A DNA stretch of 64,000 nt from Haematobia irritans (Eukaryota; Arthropoda; Insecta; Diptera; Muscidae), in assembly GCF_050003625.1 (NCBI RefSeq), contig NC_134398.1:77408003-77472002 (forward strand), in the 5' to 3' direction. The notes below the pieces were generated by a model. It worked only from the letters and a program-made list of their open reading frames with translations, was not told the DNA's origin and did not search any database. The position numbers and the translations under genes are program-made. The first letter of the stretch is position 1, and the number at the start of each line of letters is the position of its first letter. Shown piece by piece: positions 12,012 through 25,001 of the stretch.

Positions 12012-13246
12012 CAGCGTTGCCAGAATTGTTTCACCAAAAACCGCTAGATTTGCCCAAAAAAATTGCTAAAAAAGCTAAAAAACGCTAAAAAAATAGCTAG
12101 AAAAAAGCTAAATTTTTTTGTATCAAAAGTCACATTTTTGATTGAAATTTAACAAACTTAAAGGCTTTATTTCACTTAAAATGCATTTTCATTTTAATTC
12201 CACTTCTGTGAGACTGTAACAATATCTAAGGCATATTAGCTCTGTTTGCGTATTCGATACATTTTGATTACTATCACAAACTTTTTTTACTTGTTATTTT
12301 AAAATATTAAATAATCTAAGCATGCTTTGGATTTGGTTTACATTTCCCAGTAAAAACAGTTTACATTTCCCAGTAAAAACATTTTCCTTTTCTTCATGAG
12401 CTATCAAAGTGCTTTAAAAACGTGCTAACGCCAACTTAAATTTCCAAATTCAGACTCGACTTCAAGTAGGAATTATTGTATGTATACGTTTTTAAAATAA
12501 AGTGCTGAAAAACATCTTCTATTTTTGAACGCTATTTTGGTTTGTGGTCAAGATGCAAAAACTCCTCACATTTAAAGACTATTTCATTAATTCTTCCTTC
12601 TTTCAAGTTGAGTCACTTAATTATAAAGGCAAAACGACTTTATCGTCTTTTGGACAAGGAAAACAGTTTATATAAGAGAAATTCACAAATGCTATTATTC
12701 GCGTTCGTATTTTAAGGAGGTGAAATCCTTGGCCTCACGACAATATTTTTTCAGTGCACAAAGCAATTCACATCTATTATTTTAATTTAGTAATATCGTA
12801 ATAACTTTAGAATATTATAATAACATAAAAAGGATAAACGAGTCAAAAGCTAATATTCCCAATAATTTACTGACAGTTTATCTAACAAATTTGTATGGTA
12901 ATAGTAGATTTAAAGTTTACGATAACTTTTATGAATATGATGAAAAAACTTTACAACAAGGTGTATTTGCTACAAAAATGCCCGCATAATGGCTGGAATC
13001 ATTATTAATGTTTCAACTGAGCTTTGAAATATGGGGAAACCCTTATTCTTGCAGCAAGGCTTAGATAAAAATGCCGTGTTATCCATATTTCAATAGAAAC
13101 ATGTCGAAAATAAAAAAAGCCAAAAATAGCTAAAAGGGTCATGAAAAAAGCCAGAAAAAAGCTAAAAGCTAAATGCATTTTTTTCCCGCTAAACGTCTTC
13201 AAAAAAAGCAAAATCTAGCGGGAAAAAAGCTAAATTGGCAACGCTG
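12012..13246. mobile_element. hAT-type non-autonomous element, 1.24 kb
   Basis: The termini CAGCGTTGCCA and TGGCAACGCTG are perfect 11-bp inverted repeats, flanked by the 8-bp duplication ATATGCAC at 12004-12011 and 13247-13254. The subterminal parts are full of AAAAAGCTAAAAA-type words. An 8-bp duplication with CAG...CTG ends is characteristic of hAT transposition. No transposase ORF remains. Confidence 0.85.
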
Positions 13247-13552
13247 ATATGCACCCACTGGATATAAGAGCAGAAAGGAATTGGAAGCTTTTTCGAAGAA
13301 GTAAAATATCTTGCGAATATTGAAAAACTCGAGGAACCAAAAGTTAAAACAAAAATAAAGGACCAATCAGTCAAGAATGTAGAAAAATTGAAATTGTAGA
13401 TAGCAAACGGATGTGGAGTAAAAACTACGCTAAAAAATCCATACCGGTTAACAAGCTAAGAATTATAACAAAACAACAAGAATGACACCAAAGTTGAGGA
13501 GTTATTGGGTACAATGGGGTAACGTAGGAAACATAAAAACTGCAACTATGAA

Positions 13553-13825
13553 TTGAAAAGAGAAATGAAATGTGCAATTCAATCTTCAAAACTTGATTAT
13601 ATTAACAAACAATGCCAGGAGATTGAAAGATTGCTGCTTTCAAATTACGATTTCAATCTACATAAAAAATTCAAAGAAACGGCAGTCGTATACCCCAAAT
13701 CAATACCCAAAATATTATACAACAATAAAAATGAAGCTATTTGTGACATATCGGAAAATATGACTATATGGAACAATTACATAAGACTCCTTTTTAACCC
13801 TTCTGCTATGTTTGGGACAATATGA
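13553..13825 (+). pseudogene. Unrecognised ORF remnant disrupted by piggyBac insertion
   Basis: About 80 codons are open (KREMKCAIQSSKLDYINKQC onward) before the frame runs into the left end of the piggyBac element at 13798. The composition looks protein-like, with a mix of charged and hydrophobic residues and NYDFNLHKKF-type segments, but I cannot assign a family. It may be the tail of an older transposase, and chance cannot be excluded in this AT-rich DNA. Positions 13255-13552 have no other visible feature. Confidence 0.3.
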
Positions 13826-14181
13826 CCCAATTTCAAAAGTAATCTCTTACTAATTCTGCTTAGGACTAATGGAGTGAGCTGGTGCTTTTTCTATTCATAA
13901 CGTTATTTAAAAGCAACGTTTTTGCATAGAAACAATACAAAATTTTTTTTTTCGTTTCAACGGTGACCCGATATTTATGTTTTTGTAACACTTATTATGT
14001 TTTGGGTCAATTTGACCCACCAAGAGTTTGTGTGCGAATTTAATGAGGTAAAATAGCAAAATTAACATTACGCATGATCGGTATTCACAGAATGTTATTG
14101 AGTTATCGATATGTGTATTGCGACTGCCATGATGCTATCAAATAAGATGTATGAAGAGAAGGTGAGAGCGGGAGCACAGCG

Positions 14182-14709
<528 letters not shown>

Positions 14710-15528
14710 TTCTGATATTTATGTAATGAATTTTTGTATTTATGTACATATTTTGATTTAAAAACACAACGTCAACAATAAAAGTAATGTGAACTAAATA
14801 AACATCCATTTTTTTAAATTACGTTGAGATTGTATGGGTGGGTCAAATTGACCCAAAAAATAATATGTGTGGTATATTTCGAAACATAGCAGAAGGGCTA
14901 ATGATCATAACCTATCAACTTAAAAATCCTAACCGAAAAATATAAAACTGTCGAGAAAAATATATACACCCTAAAAAAATCGATTCTCCAACATATGGTC
15001 CAAACATATGTTGCAGGAAACACATATATTTTTGGATATTGCCGAAACATTATTATGTTTGTTTTATGTGAACTTATGTGTTTGAAAGCATTTTGACCCC
15101 AAAAATATTATATGCTTGGAAGAATTTTCTCCCAAAGAAGATTGTGCTCAAAATCTCACATCTTTCTCACTTCCCCGAGGGTTTTTAGTTCTTATCGCCT
15201 GTTTCTGTAATACAAACAAAAATAAAATATTATTTTTATTATTACAAAAATAACAATTTTGTAACTAAAAAATGGTTTGGTATAAAAGTTTGAAATTTTC
15301 CAAGAAATTCAAACACTAACAAAAGAAGAACATGAAGTCGAGTATAAACATAAATAATTTTACAATATACACAAAAAAGTATCACCGAAATTTTTTCAAT
15401 TAAAAATTTTTTGAAAATTTTTCCGTTTCCAATTACACATGTGATTGATCCAATCACCTTTGTGATTGAAATTGAATAATTTTGAGCAATGGAAAGAGCG
15501 AAAAGAGAACAAGAGAATGGGTATTTTT

Positions 15529-16261
15529 CAGGGATGGAAAATACAATTTTTAAGAAGTACAAAAAAGGTATTTTTTGAGCGGAAAGGTACTTTTTACTAA
15601 ATTTCAACAAAAATTTCACTGGAAAATTATTGTCAAGAGACTAAATTTTAAAGAAAATAAAATTTTGACAAAATTTTTTATATAAATAAAATTTTACAAA
15701 AATTTTCTATGGAAATAAAATTTTGCAAAAAAAAATCTGTAGAAAAAAAATGTTGCAAAATTTTTTCTATAGAAATAAAATTTTGCAAAAATTTCCTATA
15801 GAAATAAAATTTGTACAAAATTTTCAATTGAAATAAAATGTTGACAAAATTTTCTATAAAAATAAAATTTTGCAAAAATTCTATATAGAAATAAAATTTT
15901 GACAACATTTTCTAACGAAATAAAAAATCGATAATATAGAATCGCATTCTTTTTTCGACTAAAACATTCTTGAAGTTCAACAAAATCCTGTTTTTGACTA
16001 TGTCTTTTACAAAATCGAGATTTTCTTCCCACATGAACATGTCTGTTTTGCCATATTTGTAAAAGACTATTAGCAAATAAGGTTGATAAATAATTTCTCA
16101 AAATATTAACATATTTTGTCAAAGCTATTGTACCATAAATCTGATATCGACTCAAAAATGTCTACACAAAAGGTACTAAATCATTCGCGGGGGTACTACG
16201 GTACTGACCGGGGTGAAAAAGTATAGAAAAAAATACTATAGTACTGCATTTTCCATCCCTG
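15529..16261. mobile_element. hAT-type MITE carrying a tandem array, 733 bp
   Basis: The ends CAGGGATGGAAAAT and ATTTTCCATCCCTG are inverted repeats. The flanks GTATTTTT (15521-15528) and GTATTTAT (16262-16269) match at 7 of 8 positions. Between about 15610 and 15930 lies an array of the AAATAAAATTTTGACAAAAT-type unit that is also present in the DINE-like elements at 1-180 and 36580-36960. No transposase ORF. Confidence 0.75.
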
Positions 16262-16984
16262 GTATTTATTCAACTATGTATGATGGAGAGATTAGTCTGT
16301 GGAAGTAACTCGTAACGAACGGTTGGGTTTTTGTTTTTCGCGTAAATTGAAAAACATGATTGGCGACATTCTGTCTGCTGCAATCAAAATGTGTGCATAA
16401 GTATTTTGAACGCAACAACAAATAATAGCAAAGGGTTGAAATAAATAAAGTGTGCAACAACAAATGGCCACGTGATAAAGGTTTGAAAAAATATATGAGA
16501 GAACGCATTTGAAATTACCTGTGTTTGTGGTATTGTAAAAATGGAAAACAATCTACGTTCATTGAAGGTAAGAAATTTTGAAATGTGAATACCGTTTTCC
16601 ATTGAAACCTGTTTACATTAAACGGACTAAAATAATATATGTTTTATTCATTTCTTTTAGTGACCAATTTTATTTCGAGAAATTGACCAATCAATCCCAT
16701 CAACTCCATCATTTTATCAAATATCGTATATAAGAATATGTTTGCAATCAAAAGGTGGGTACGGTATTGATCTTTTAAAATTTATAAATGTGTTTCACTC
16801 CTACTTTTCTTAAAACCAAGAGCGGTATGGGTTTGTTGGAAGAAGAACTTGAAGTTGCAAAGTAGCGCTGGCATTAAATTGCATTTTTGTTTTAATAGCC
16901 TTTTTCAGTTTGAACCCAAGTAGAGAGCAGTATATCTGATATAAAGGGTGGTTAAATTTCAAGGGCCCATGTTGATTTTGAATA

Positions 16985-17218
16985 AAGGTGAGTATTAAGT
17001 TCGAGTTTAGCCGCTAAAAACGTCATTTTTTCACGATTACTTTTCTTTAATAATCCATTTTAAGGAATACAAACTTTGTGAAAATTTGCTTTGGGCTTTT
17101 CCCCATCAAGTTATAATAAAATTTGCAACAAATATGTATAATTTCATGCATTTTTCTTACTGATTTGGTTTTCACTTTAGCGTTTTTAGCGGCTAAACTC
17201 GAACTTAATACTCACCTT
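16985..17218. mobile_element. Foldback MITE K, 234 bp
   Basis: The two 38-bp arms (16985-17022 and 17181-17218) are perfect inverted repeats beginning AAGGTGAGTATTAAGTTCGA. It lies near the end of mariner 1. Its interior and arm sequence (TTAGCGGC, TTAATAATCCATTTTA-like) resemble a module embedded in F copies near 9245-9470, 19200-19410, 23120-23290 and 35160-35245. Confidence 0.75.
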
Positions 17219-17283
17219 AAAACACAAACTATTTAGGAAATTATTGTATTTTTATTATATTATGATATATTGGTATAACTCAA

Positions 17284-17986
17284 TTATGTACGGAACAAAA
17301 TATCGGCCAAATGGGCGCCGCGACCTCGGTGGCACACCTCCATCCGATGGTCCAAATTTTCGATGACGCTGAGGCATAATGGAGGTTCTATGACGTTAAT
17401 GTGCCGAATTATCTCATCCTTTAGCTCTTGAATTATTGCTGGCTTATCGACGTACACCTTTTCTTTCAAATAACCCCAAAGAAAAAAGTCCAACGGTGTC
17501 AAATCACATGATCTTGGCGGCCAATTGACATCGCCATTACGGGAGATAACACGGCCATTGAATTTGTTTGCGCAAAAGAGCCATTGTTTCGTTAGCTGTG
17601 TGGCAAGTGGCACCGTCCTGCTGAAACCACATATCGTCAACATCCATATCTTCCAATTCGGGCCATGAAAAGATTGTTATCATCTTACGATAGCGAACAC
17701 CATTCACAGTAACTGCCTGACCGGCCTCATTTTGGAAAAAATACGGCCCGAAGATGCCGCCAGCCCATAAACCGCACCAAACAGTCACTCTTTGTGGGTG
17801 TATTGGTTTTTCGACAATCACTCTTGGATTCTCATTCGCCCAAATGCGACAATTCTGTTTATTGACGAATCCACTGAGGTGAAAATGTGCCTCATCACTG
17901 AAGATTATTTTCTTCGAAAATTGATCATCCACATCATAATAAGTCTGGATAACTTTAACACGATGTTGGATTGTGTGTCTCTCCAT
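17284..17986 (-). pseudogene. DD41D mariner transposase remnant (frameshifted)
   Basis: Two overlapping frames (17537-17986 and 17284-17643) together encode the catalytic part. FSDEAHFHLSGFVNKQNCRI carries the first Asp, WFQQDGATCHTA the second, and PPRSCDLTPLDFFLWGYLKE the third. A frame change near 17560-17575 separates the second and third. The N-terminal helix-turn-helix half is missing: only about 220 of an expected ~340 residues are recoverable. The enzyme would cut and paste the element at TA sites, but this copy is inactive. Confidence 0.75.
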
Positions 17987-19495
17987 GGTTCAAATTGAGT
18001 AAGTCTGAAATAGAGAAATGTCAAATAAAATTCGGAAAAAAACTTGGCGTTTAGGTGTGGTTCACATTCAACATCGGCCCTTACAATGTAACCACCCTTT
18101 ATAAACTAATGAATTATGTAATGGTAGAAAAGTTTTCTTTTGGATAATATGTATTTTCCATTTATATTTATTTTTCCCAGAATTTGCAAAGTATCATCAA
18201 TATAATACCAAATATTACATTGTTTTGCCATTATTTTTGTCTTCGATTGGTTCAAATTTTAATAGACGATATCAATATGTAGAGAGTTTGGAAATGAATT
18301 GTTACTAAAATTAAATTACCGAGCTCCTTAACACACCTTTTTATGCTAAACGAGTACAACTGCAAAAGAAGATTATAAATCTGCAACCTGGAGTTTGATA
18401 TTCTATGCAGGTAATGTTTAACAAAATTAACTTTTAAGTGAACAAAATTAAATTCGAATTATTCTGTTTACTTTCAACAAAACTAATATAGCTTACAGGC
18501 TGCTGATTTATTGGACATCTAGGCGCATCTAAATATTAGAAGGAACATGCTGACATCGTTAATACGATAAGGAATATAATGATTTATATAGTTTATTTTT
18601 TAACCCTTTAGTTGTTATTGATCATAATTGTATGTCTAAGTTATGTTAGAACAAAACACACAAATAACAAAAACCAAATTCTTTAATATATAGCAAAATT
18701 CAGAAAAATAAATATTGAAGACTTTTTATAAGAAACGCATATTTTCTTTTATTTCAAATAAAACTAAATAAGATATTGGGGGCGCAATATATACATTTTT
18801 TGATTGAAATTTGTTGCTGATATCAATTAATAATTTAATTGAAACAATCGAATAGTTAATTGATTTTTGTCGCGAAATTATTTAAAAATTTAATTGATTC
18901 AATTAAAACTGTGATTGAATTTTATGTCAAAAATCAATCACATTTTTAATTGATTCAATCACACAATTAATTAATTCCGGGACAGAATTCAATTAAATTT
19001 TTAATTGAAAATCGTGTTGGTTTTCAATCAAAATGGGTGATTGATACTATCAATTTCCTGATTGCAGACATTTCAATTAAAAAAATTATTGCATCCGCGA
19101 TTTTCGTGATTGAAATCAAAAAAAAAATTGTGTGTAGCATTTAACACCATTTTAAATGCATTTAAAATTTATCGTATTTAGAAATAAAAATAAATATGAA
19201 TTTTTATTAACGAATTTTTAACTTAACTTCATTTTTACGTTTTTTAATAATTCATTTTAAAGAAAATAAACTGTTTCAGTTGTTGCTTTGGATCATTCCC
19301 CACCAAGTTATAATACAATTTGCCCAAAAAAGTTATAATGTTATTCTGCTTTTAGAGATTCGAGTTTTGCCGCTAAAATGAGAAATAATTTTAGCGGCAA
19401 ACCACGAACTTAATGCCCTCTTTTATTTTTGAAAGTGTCCGTCAACTATTCTTAGACTACTTATTAATAAAGAGGAACTAAACTTTGTTTTTATA

Positions 19496-20428
19496 AAGGG
19501 TGATTCTTTTGAGGTTAGGATTTTCATGCATTAGTATTTGACAGATCACGTGGGATTTCAGACATGGTGTCAAAGAGAAAGATGCTCAGTATGCTTTGAC
19601 ATTTCATCATGAATAGACTTACGATCTGCCACAACGTCGAATTTTCAGTGAATGGGCCCTAGAAAAGTTGGCAGAAAATCCGCTTTTTTATCGACAAATT
19701 TTGTTCAGCGATGAGGCTCATTTCTGGTTGAATGGCTACGTAAATAAGCAAAATTGCCGCATTTGGAGTGAAGAGCAACCAGAAGCCGTTCAAGAACTGC
19801 CCATGCATCCCGAAAAATGCACTGTTTGGTGTGGTTTGTACGCTGGTGGAATCATTGGACCGTATTTTTTCAAAGATGCTGTTGGACGCAACGTTACGGT
19901 GAATGGCGATCGCTATCGTTCGATGCTAACAAACTTTTTGTTGCCAAAAATGGAAGAACTGAACTTGGTTGACATGTGGTTTCAACAAGATGGCGCTACA
20001 TGCCACACAGCTCGCGATTCTATGGCCATTTTGAGGGAAAACTTCGGAGAACAATTCATCTCAAGAAATGGACCGGTAAGTTGGCCACCAAGATCATGCG
20101 ATTTGACGCCTTTAGACTATTTTTTGTGGGGCTACGTCAAGTCTAAAGTCTACAGAAATAAGCCAGCAACTATTCCAGCTTTGGAAGACAACATTTCCGA
20201 AGAAATTCGGGCTATTCCGGCCGAAATGCTCGAAAAAGTTGCCCAAAATTGGACTTTCCGAATGGACCACCTAAGACGCAGCCGCGGTCAACATTTAAAT
20301 GAAATTATCTTCAAAAAGTAAATGTCATGGACCAATCTAACGTTTCAAATAAAGAACCGATGAGATTTTGCAAATTTTATGCGTTTTTTAAAAAAAAAAA
20401 GTTATCAAGCTCTTAACAAATCACCCTT
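19496..20428 (+). mobile_element. Tc1/mariner-superfamily DD41D element 2, internally deleted
   Basis: The termini AAGGGTGATTC and AATCACCCTT are flanked by TA (19494-19495 and 20429-20430). The insertion falls in F copy D at a place where copy A has only GTATAAAAAC (reverse sense). Total length is 933 bp, short for a mariner of about 1.3 kb. Confidence 0.85.
19668..20321 (+). pseudogene. DD41D mariner transposase, N-terminally truncated
   Basis: An uninterrupted 217-codon frame retains the whole catalytic domain: Asp15 in FSDEAHFW, Asp108 in WFQQDGATCHTA and Asp150 in LTPLDYFLWGY. Exactly 41 residues lie between the last two acids, which is the DD41D spacing of the rosa/Visitor type. The DNA-binding N-terminus (about 120 residues) is gone because the upstream coding region is deleted. 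The first Met is just the first available ATG. The protein would lack specific end binding. It differs clearly from mariner 1, so the two are separate subfamilies. Confidence 0.8.
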
Positions 20429-21266
20429 TACATTTTACCGTTAAATTTGCACTGTTTCCACCTTTTTTAATTTTCCTGTCCAAACTCTAAAAAGAGTAAA
20501 GTGTCCTTTCGATATTTTTTATGAAGATCCCTTTGTAATTTTTATATATTTTCCACTGTTTTTTTTTTTTTAATTTCCTTTGTCTGAATATTTTGACTTA
20601 CTCGTCGTACGTTCCAACTTCTTTTGACGAACCAAGAAAAAAATTGTGACCATAATGCCAAAATGATAAACAAAACACATGTCCACACATACATAAAACA
20701 CTGCTCTCAACTCAAAAACACATGCTGTTTTTAATGTGTATTCTCTTGGTTGCGAATGTCTATTCTCTTTACTCGAACACTCATTTTAATATTCAAATTA
20801 AATAATATTTGGACTAAAGCATATCAAATTTTTGGCGAAGCCTTATTAACATTCCAATCGCATAGCCAATACCAATGAACACATAAAACAGTTTTCCGAA
20901 ACAACATACAAGCAGTTTCACAGAAATTGCTCTCTTTTGATTCTCTCGCTGTGTTATGTTGATATCTTACGTCAACCTTTCCGGTTTCCATCTCTAACTA
21001 TCTCTGAATAAAATAGCACAGCATATATATGTTTACTCGACATTTGTAAATTTATATATGTTTACATTCGCACATATTATTTATATGAAACATTCATATC
21101 CCAAACACAATATATTCTAACATATTAACATATATGTCCAAACATTTAATGCTAGTTTAGGAACATTACATTTTTTCACTCAAATATATTGTATTTAAAA
21201 AATTCTGCCCGAAACACATTTTGTTTATATCGGAATATATGAAAACCCAATTTTTCTAACAGTGTA

Positions 21267-22003
21267 TGTGTTTTATTTAACATAAGATGCATGAAACAAT
21301 AGTTAATTTAATCTCTAAAAGTTTACAAACCATAAACTCAAAACAAATTTTAAAAGAACTTCGACCTTCAATTAATTATAATTTAATTTATTTGACGCGG
21401 CCTGATAAACGAAGAATACTTTGTTATTCTTATCAAATGCCTATATATGAAAATACATTTTAAAATTAGATTAGTGAAAATATGTTAGTACATGCGCCGA
21501 GCCTCACACTCATAGACATTTTATTTCGACATGAAAAGTTGTAAACATATGAAAAGATAAGATAAATTAAAACAAAAAAAAACATATTGTATATATTGAT
21601 ATATAGAATGGATATGAAGAGATATTATAAAGAAAAATTTATATGTTTTGAATTATAATTCCCGTATAATTCTGAAAACTTTTTAGGACCTCCAAATTTG
21701 TTTATTCATCTTTTCTCGATATTTCAAATAACCAATAGAATGGTTTGTATTTATTATATCTCATAATATTTCCAAGATAAGCTATTTTTCGTTTCTTTAT
21801 TGTATGTTATTGATAAGTTATTTTTCTTTATGTGGTCTACGCAACACTTCATTGTTTGCTACAAACTTGGTGCATGTTATTTTAATAATTCGTCCGTACG
21901 TCCCTCGAAAGTTTCAAGTATCTTCACGGCAGCAACCTCCAGTGTCCTTCAACTACATACAATAAAACTGACCATACATATATTTTCATATATCTTAGTC
22001 GTG
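21267..22003. other. Non-coding AT-rich stretch
   Basis: No ORF, terminal repeat or recognised repeat was seen between F copies D and C. Confidence 0.4.
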
Positions 22004-22471
22004 TACACGGAAGAAAAAGTTTGTTTTTTATATGATTGGATACAAAAATAATATGTTTGGGACAACAATTTTTTACACAATATGTGTGGGTATAAGAATA
22101 TTGTGTTTGAAAACTGGTATATTATGTTTGCAATGGATATGTTAATATGTTACAACATAATATGTTTACGTTTTATTCACGTAAACATATTATGTTACAA
22201 AAAATACAAAAAATGTTTGCACAGAATATTCTTACATGTTTGCATATAATTCTTACAACGAACTCCAAACACGATAAATATTTTTGGGAAAGTTACATTA
22301 CAAATAGAAATAATACTTGCCGCGGAAAAATTATTTTTTTACGGCATTGAAATCATACATTTTAAGTTTTCATTAAAATTAAACTTAATACTCAGTTTTT
22401 AATATAATATAATATTTTTAAAATAATATATGTGAATGTAAACATATGTATATAAATTAAATTTCGAGTAA

Positions 22472-22738
<267 letters not shown>

Positions 22739-23782
22739 GATATTTATTCAGAGAGCGACAGAGAGAGAGTATAGAGAAAGAAATAGAGATGGAAACTGGA
22801 AGGGTTGACGAAAGATATCAACATAACATAGCGAGAGAATCAAAAGACAGCAATTTCTGTGAAACTGTTTGTGTGTTGTTTAGGAAAACCGTTTTATGAG
22901 TTAATTTGGTTTGGCTATGCGCTTGGCATGTTTAGAAGACTTCGCCAAAAATTTGATATGCTTAAGTCAAAATATTATTTAATTTGAATATCAAAATGAG
23001 TATTCGTACAGAATATACATTCGACACCAAGATAATAGACATTTGAAAAAAATAGCATGTGTTTTGTGGGTTTTGTTTATCATTTTGGCATTATGGGCAC
23101 AATTTTTTGTCTTGGTAAAAATAAAAGCGGGCATTAAGTTCGAATCTCGAATCGGTTATATCAGAATAACATTTTAACTTTTTTGGGCAAATTTTATCAT
23201 AACTTGGTGGGGAATGATCAAAAGCAACAATTGAATAAGTTTATTTTCTTTAAAATAAATTATTGAAGAAAAGTAACCGTGAAAACATTGCCATTTTAGC
23301 GCGATAATGTCAAAGTACAAAATTATTCGTTAACAAAAATTCATATTTATTTGTTTCTAAATACGATAAATTTTGAATGCAATTAAAATGGTGTTATATG
23401 GTAGCAAGAATGGTTAACTCATAAATAAATTGATGTGTTGGTTGTAAAATTATTGTTTAGAATTTAAATATAATGTGGTTTTTGAATGGCTATCGTTAGC
23501 TTTAGGATTCTGTGAAAAAATATTTATATATATACACGACTTCACGTTCTTCTTTTGTAAGTTTTTCAGTCCATTTCGTTTATATATCAAGCATTTAATA
23601 TAGTAATATGTAATGTCGAACATCTTTTCGGAAATTTTTAGCAGAAATATAAGTAAAAAAATTGTTCGATCGGAGCAAAGCGGTCATGCTAACCATTGCG
23701 CCACGTGGCAAACAAATGTATGTTTCTGTTAAACAATGTTATTTTTGCATCTGCTCGTGGGCGCCGCAAACTATGCTAACAA

Positions 23783-23851
23783 CTACGTAGCCCAGTGGAT
23801 AGTGTGTTGGCTTCCAAACTGTGCGATCCGCGGTTCGAATCCCCGTCCGGC
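23783..23851 (+). repeat. tRNA-like cassette 2 of F copy C
   Basis: A-box-like TAGCCCAGTGGATAGTGTGT and B box GGTTCGAATCCCC. It is the best-preserved cassette 2 in the window. Confidence 0.6.
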
Positions 23852-24345
23852 AAATGGTAAAATTTAAAAAAATTATAAAATTGAATAATTTCTTCTACAA
23901 TGTTTGTATTACAGAAAAAGGTGCTAAGAAATAAAAAACCTCGTGGAAGTGAGAAAGATGTAAGGGAATTATACAATTAGGCAGAAACAAATTTTTGAGC
24001 ACAATCTTCTTTGGGAGAAAGTTCCTCTAAGCATATAATATTTTTGGGCTCAAAATGCTTCCAAATATATTATATGTTCACAAAAACAAACAATAATGTT
24101 TCGGCTATATCCAAAAACATATAGTTTTTGGGAAGACATTATTGAATTTGGATGGAAAAATACGAAATTAGACTACTTAGACTTAGACTACTTAAATATA
24201 TTATATTGTTTAGACCAATATGCTTTCAAACATATTATATATTGAAAGAAATAAAATATATAAATGTTTGGGCAATATCCAAAAATTTACATGCTTCAAG
24301 CAAAATGTGTTTGGGAGTATATGTTGCAGAAGCGATTTTTTTTGG

Positions 24346-24440
24346 AAAACAAGTCGCCGGTTGCAGTTCTCTGAATGTAAACTGCAACCGGCGACTTGTT
24401 TTCGTATTGCAAACTCACGCTCGTATTGCAAACTCACGCT
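24346..24440. repeat. Perfect 23-bp hairpin plus 19-bp tandem duplication
   Basis: The arms 24346-24368 and 24380-24402 are perfect inverted repeats containing CAAGTCGCCGGTTGCAGTT around an 11-base loop. Directly after, CGTATTGCAAACTCACGCT occurs twice in tandem (24403-24421, 24422-24440). The GC content is well above the surroundings. The source is unknown; it abuts the broken end of F copy C. Confidence 0.85.
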
Positions 24441-25001
24441 CGGTAACAACGCTCGGTAAACAAAAAACGAGTGTGGCACTTAAGTGTGATTGCACTCAAC
24501 AACAACAGTTACCAGCAGTTGGCATTAGCTCAGGAGAATTGAGAGAGTACCAAATAAGAGAATACCAAACTGCTGAGATATGGGTAACCAATTTGTGTGA
24601 TTGATTTACTACGGTGTTTTCGAGAGACCAACACTCACACTAACAAACACCGACAGTCGTCGGTTGTATTGGATATTGGTGGTTGAAATTTTTTAACAAT
24701 GGGTGTTTTAAGATTGCAAATATAGGTGTTTACAAAATACACTGGTCGATTGCGGTAGATCGCAGTCGTTCTCTGGTGTGCATATCGCAAAAACAATTTT
24801 TTCCTCCCAAATGAAATTGTACACACACGAACATCCGTTTATTAGTTTCTTTTAAAAAAAATATTTATATTTTTTGAGTCTGTGAGGATCATTTTTCTAT
24901 ATATACTATATTGAATTGTCTGATTAAACAAATTAAAGTTAATAAGTGTGCGGAGGTAGTTGACCAACTAACATAATATCGAAATTTTATTTATTTTACA
25001 G
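24441..25001. other. Intron stretch without recognised repeats upstream of exon 2
   Basis: This is one of the few stretches near the gene with no identified transposon. It ends in the polypyrimidine tract and acceptor of exon 2. There is no supportable ORF. It could hold regulatory sequence or an alternative 5' exon, but nothing proves this. Confidence 0.3.

Larger units (their letters stand above)
16944..18099 (-). mobile_element. Tc1/mariner-superfamily DD41D element 1
   Basis: The ends AAGGGTGGTTA and AACCACCCTT are inverted repeats flanked by TA (16942-16943 and 18100-18101). The remaining transposase is on the minus strand. The left end carries foldback element K at 16985-17218. Confidence 0.8.
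15370..19134. mobile_element. TA-flanked element G, carrying further insertions
   Basis: This block is absent from F copy E at the corresponding place (35100-35150), which supports insertion. It begins TA-CACAAAAAAG and ends TTGTGTG-TA, with long runs of AATTGATT/AATCAATT words near both ends (15400-15480, 18790-19120). The ends are only loosely inverted repeats, so exact limits are uncertain. Inside are a hAT element and a mariner. At 16540-16569 there is an ATG-led stretch followed by GTAAG, which could be the start of a lost transposase gene, but I cannot support one. Stretches 16270-16940 and 18110-18780 hold nothing else recognisable. Confidence 0.45.
14967..21264 (-). mobile_element. 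Family F element, copy D, with nested insertions
   Basis: The termini CACCCTAAAAAAATCG (left) and TTTTTCTAACAGTG (right) match those of copy E. TA flanks both ends (14965-14966 and 21265-21266). Family sequence occupies 14967-15369, 19135-19495 and 20429-21264. The gaps are the G element and a DD41D mariner. Comparison with copy E shows both tRNA-like cassettes are deleted here, near 15225. Confidence 0.75.

Noticed and set aside
15610..15930. CRISPR-like array of short repeats
   Set aside because: Units are contiguous and degenerate, without spacers, in a eukaryotic transposon context.
16540..16569. First exon of a transposase gene in element G (ATG with following GTAAG)
   Set aside because: Only ten codons, and no downstream transposase-like sequence in any frame.
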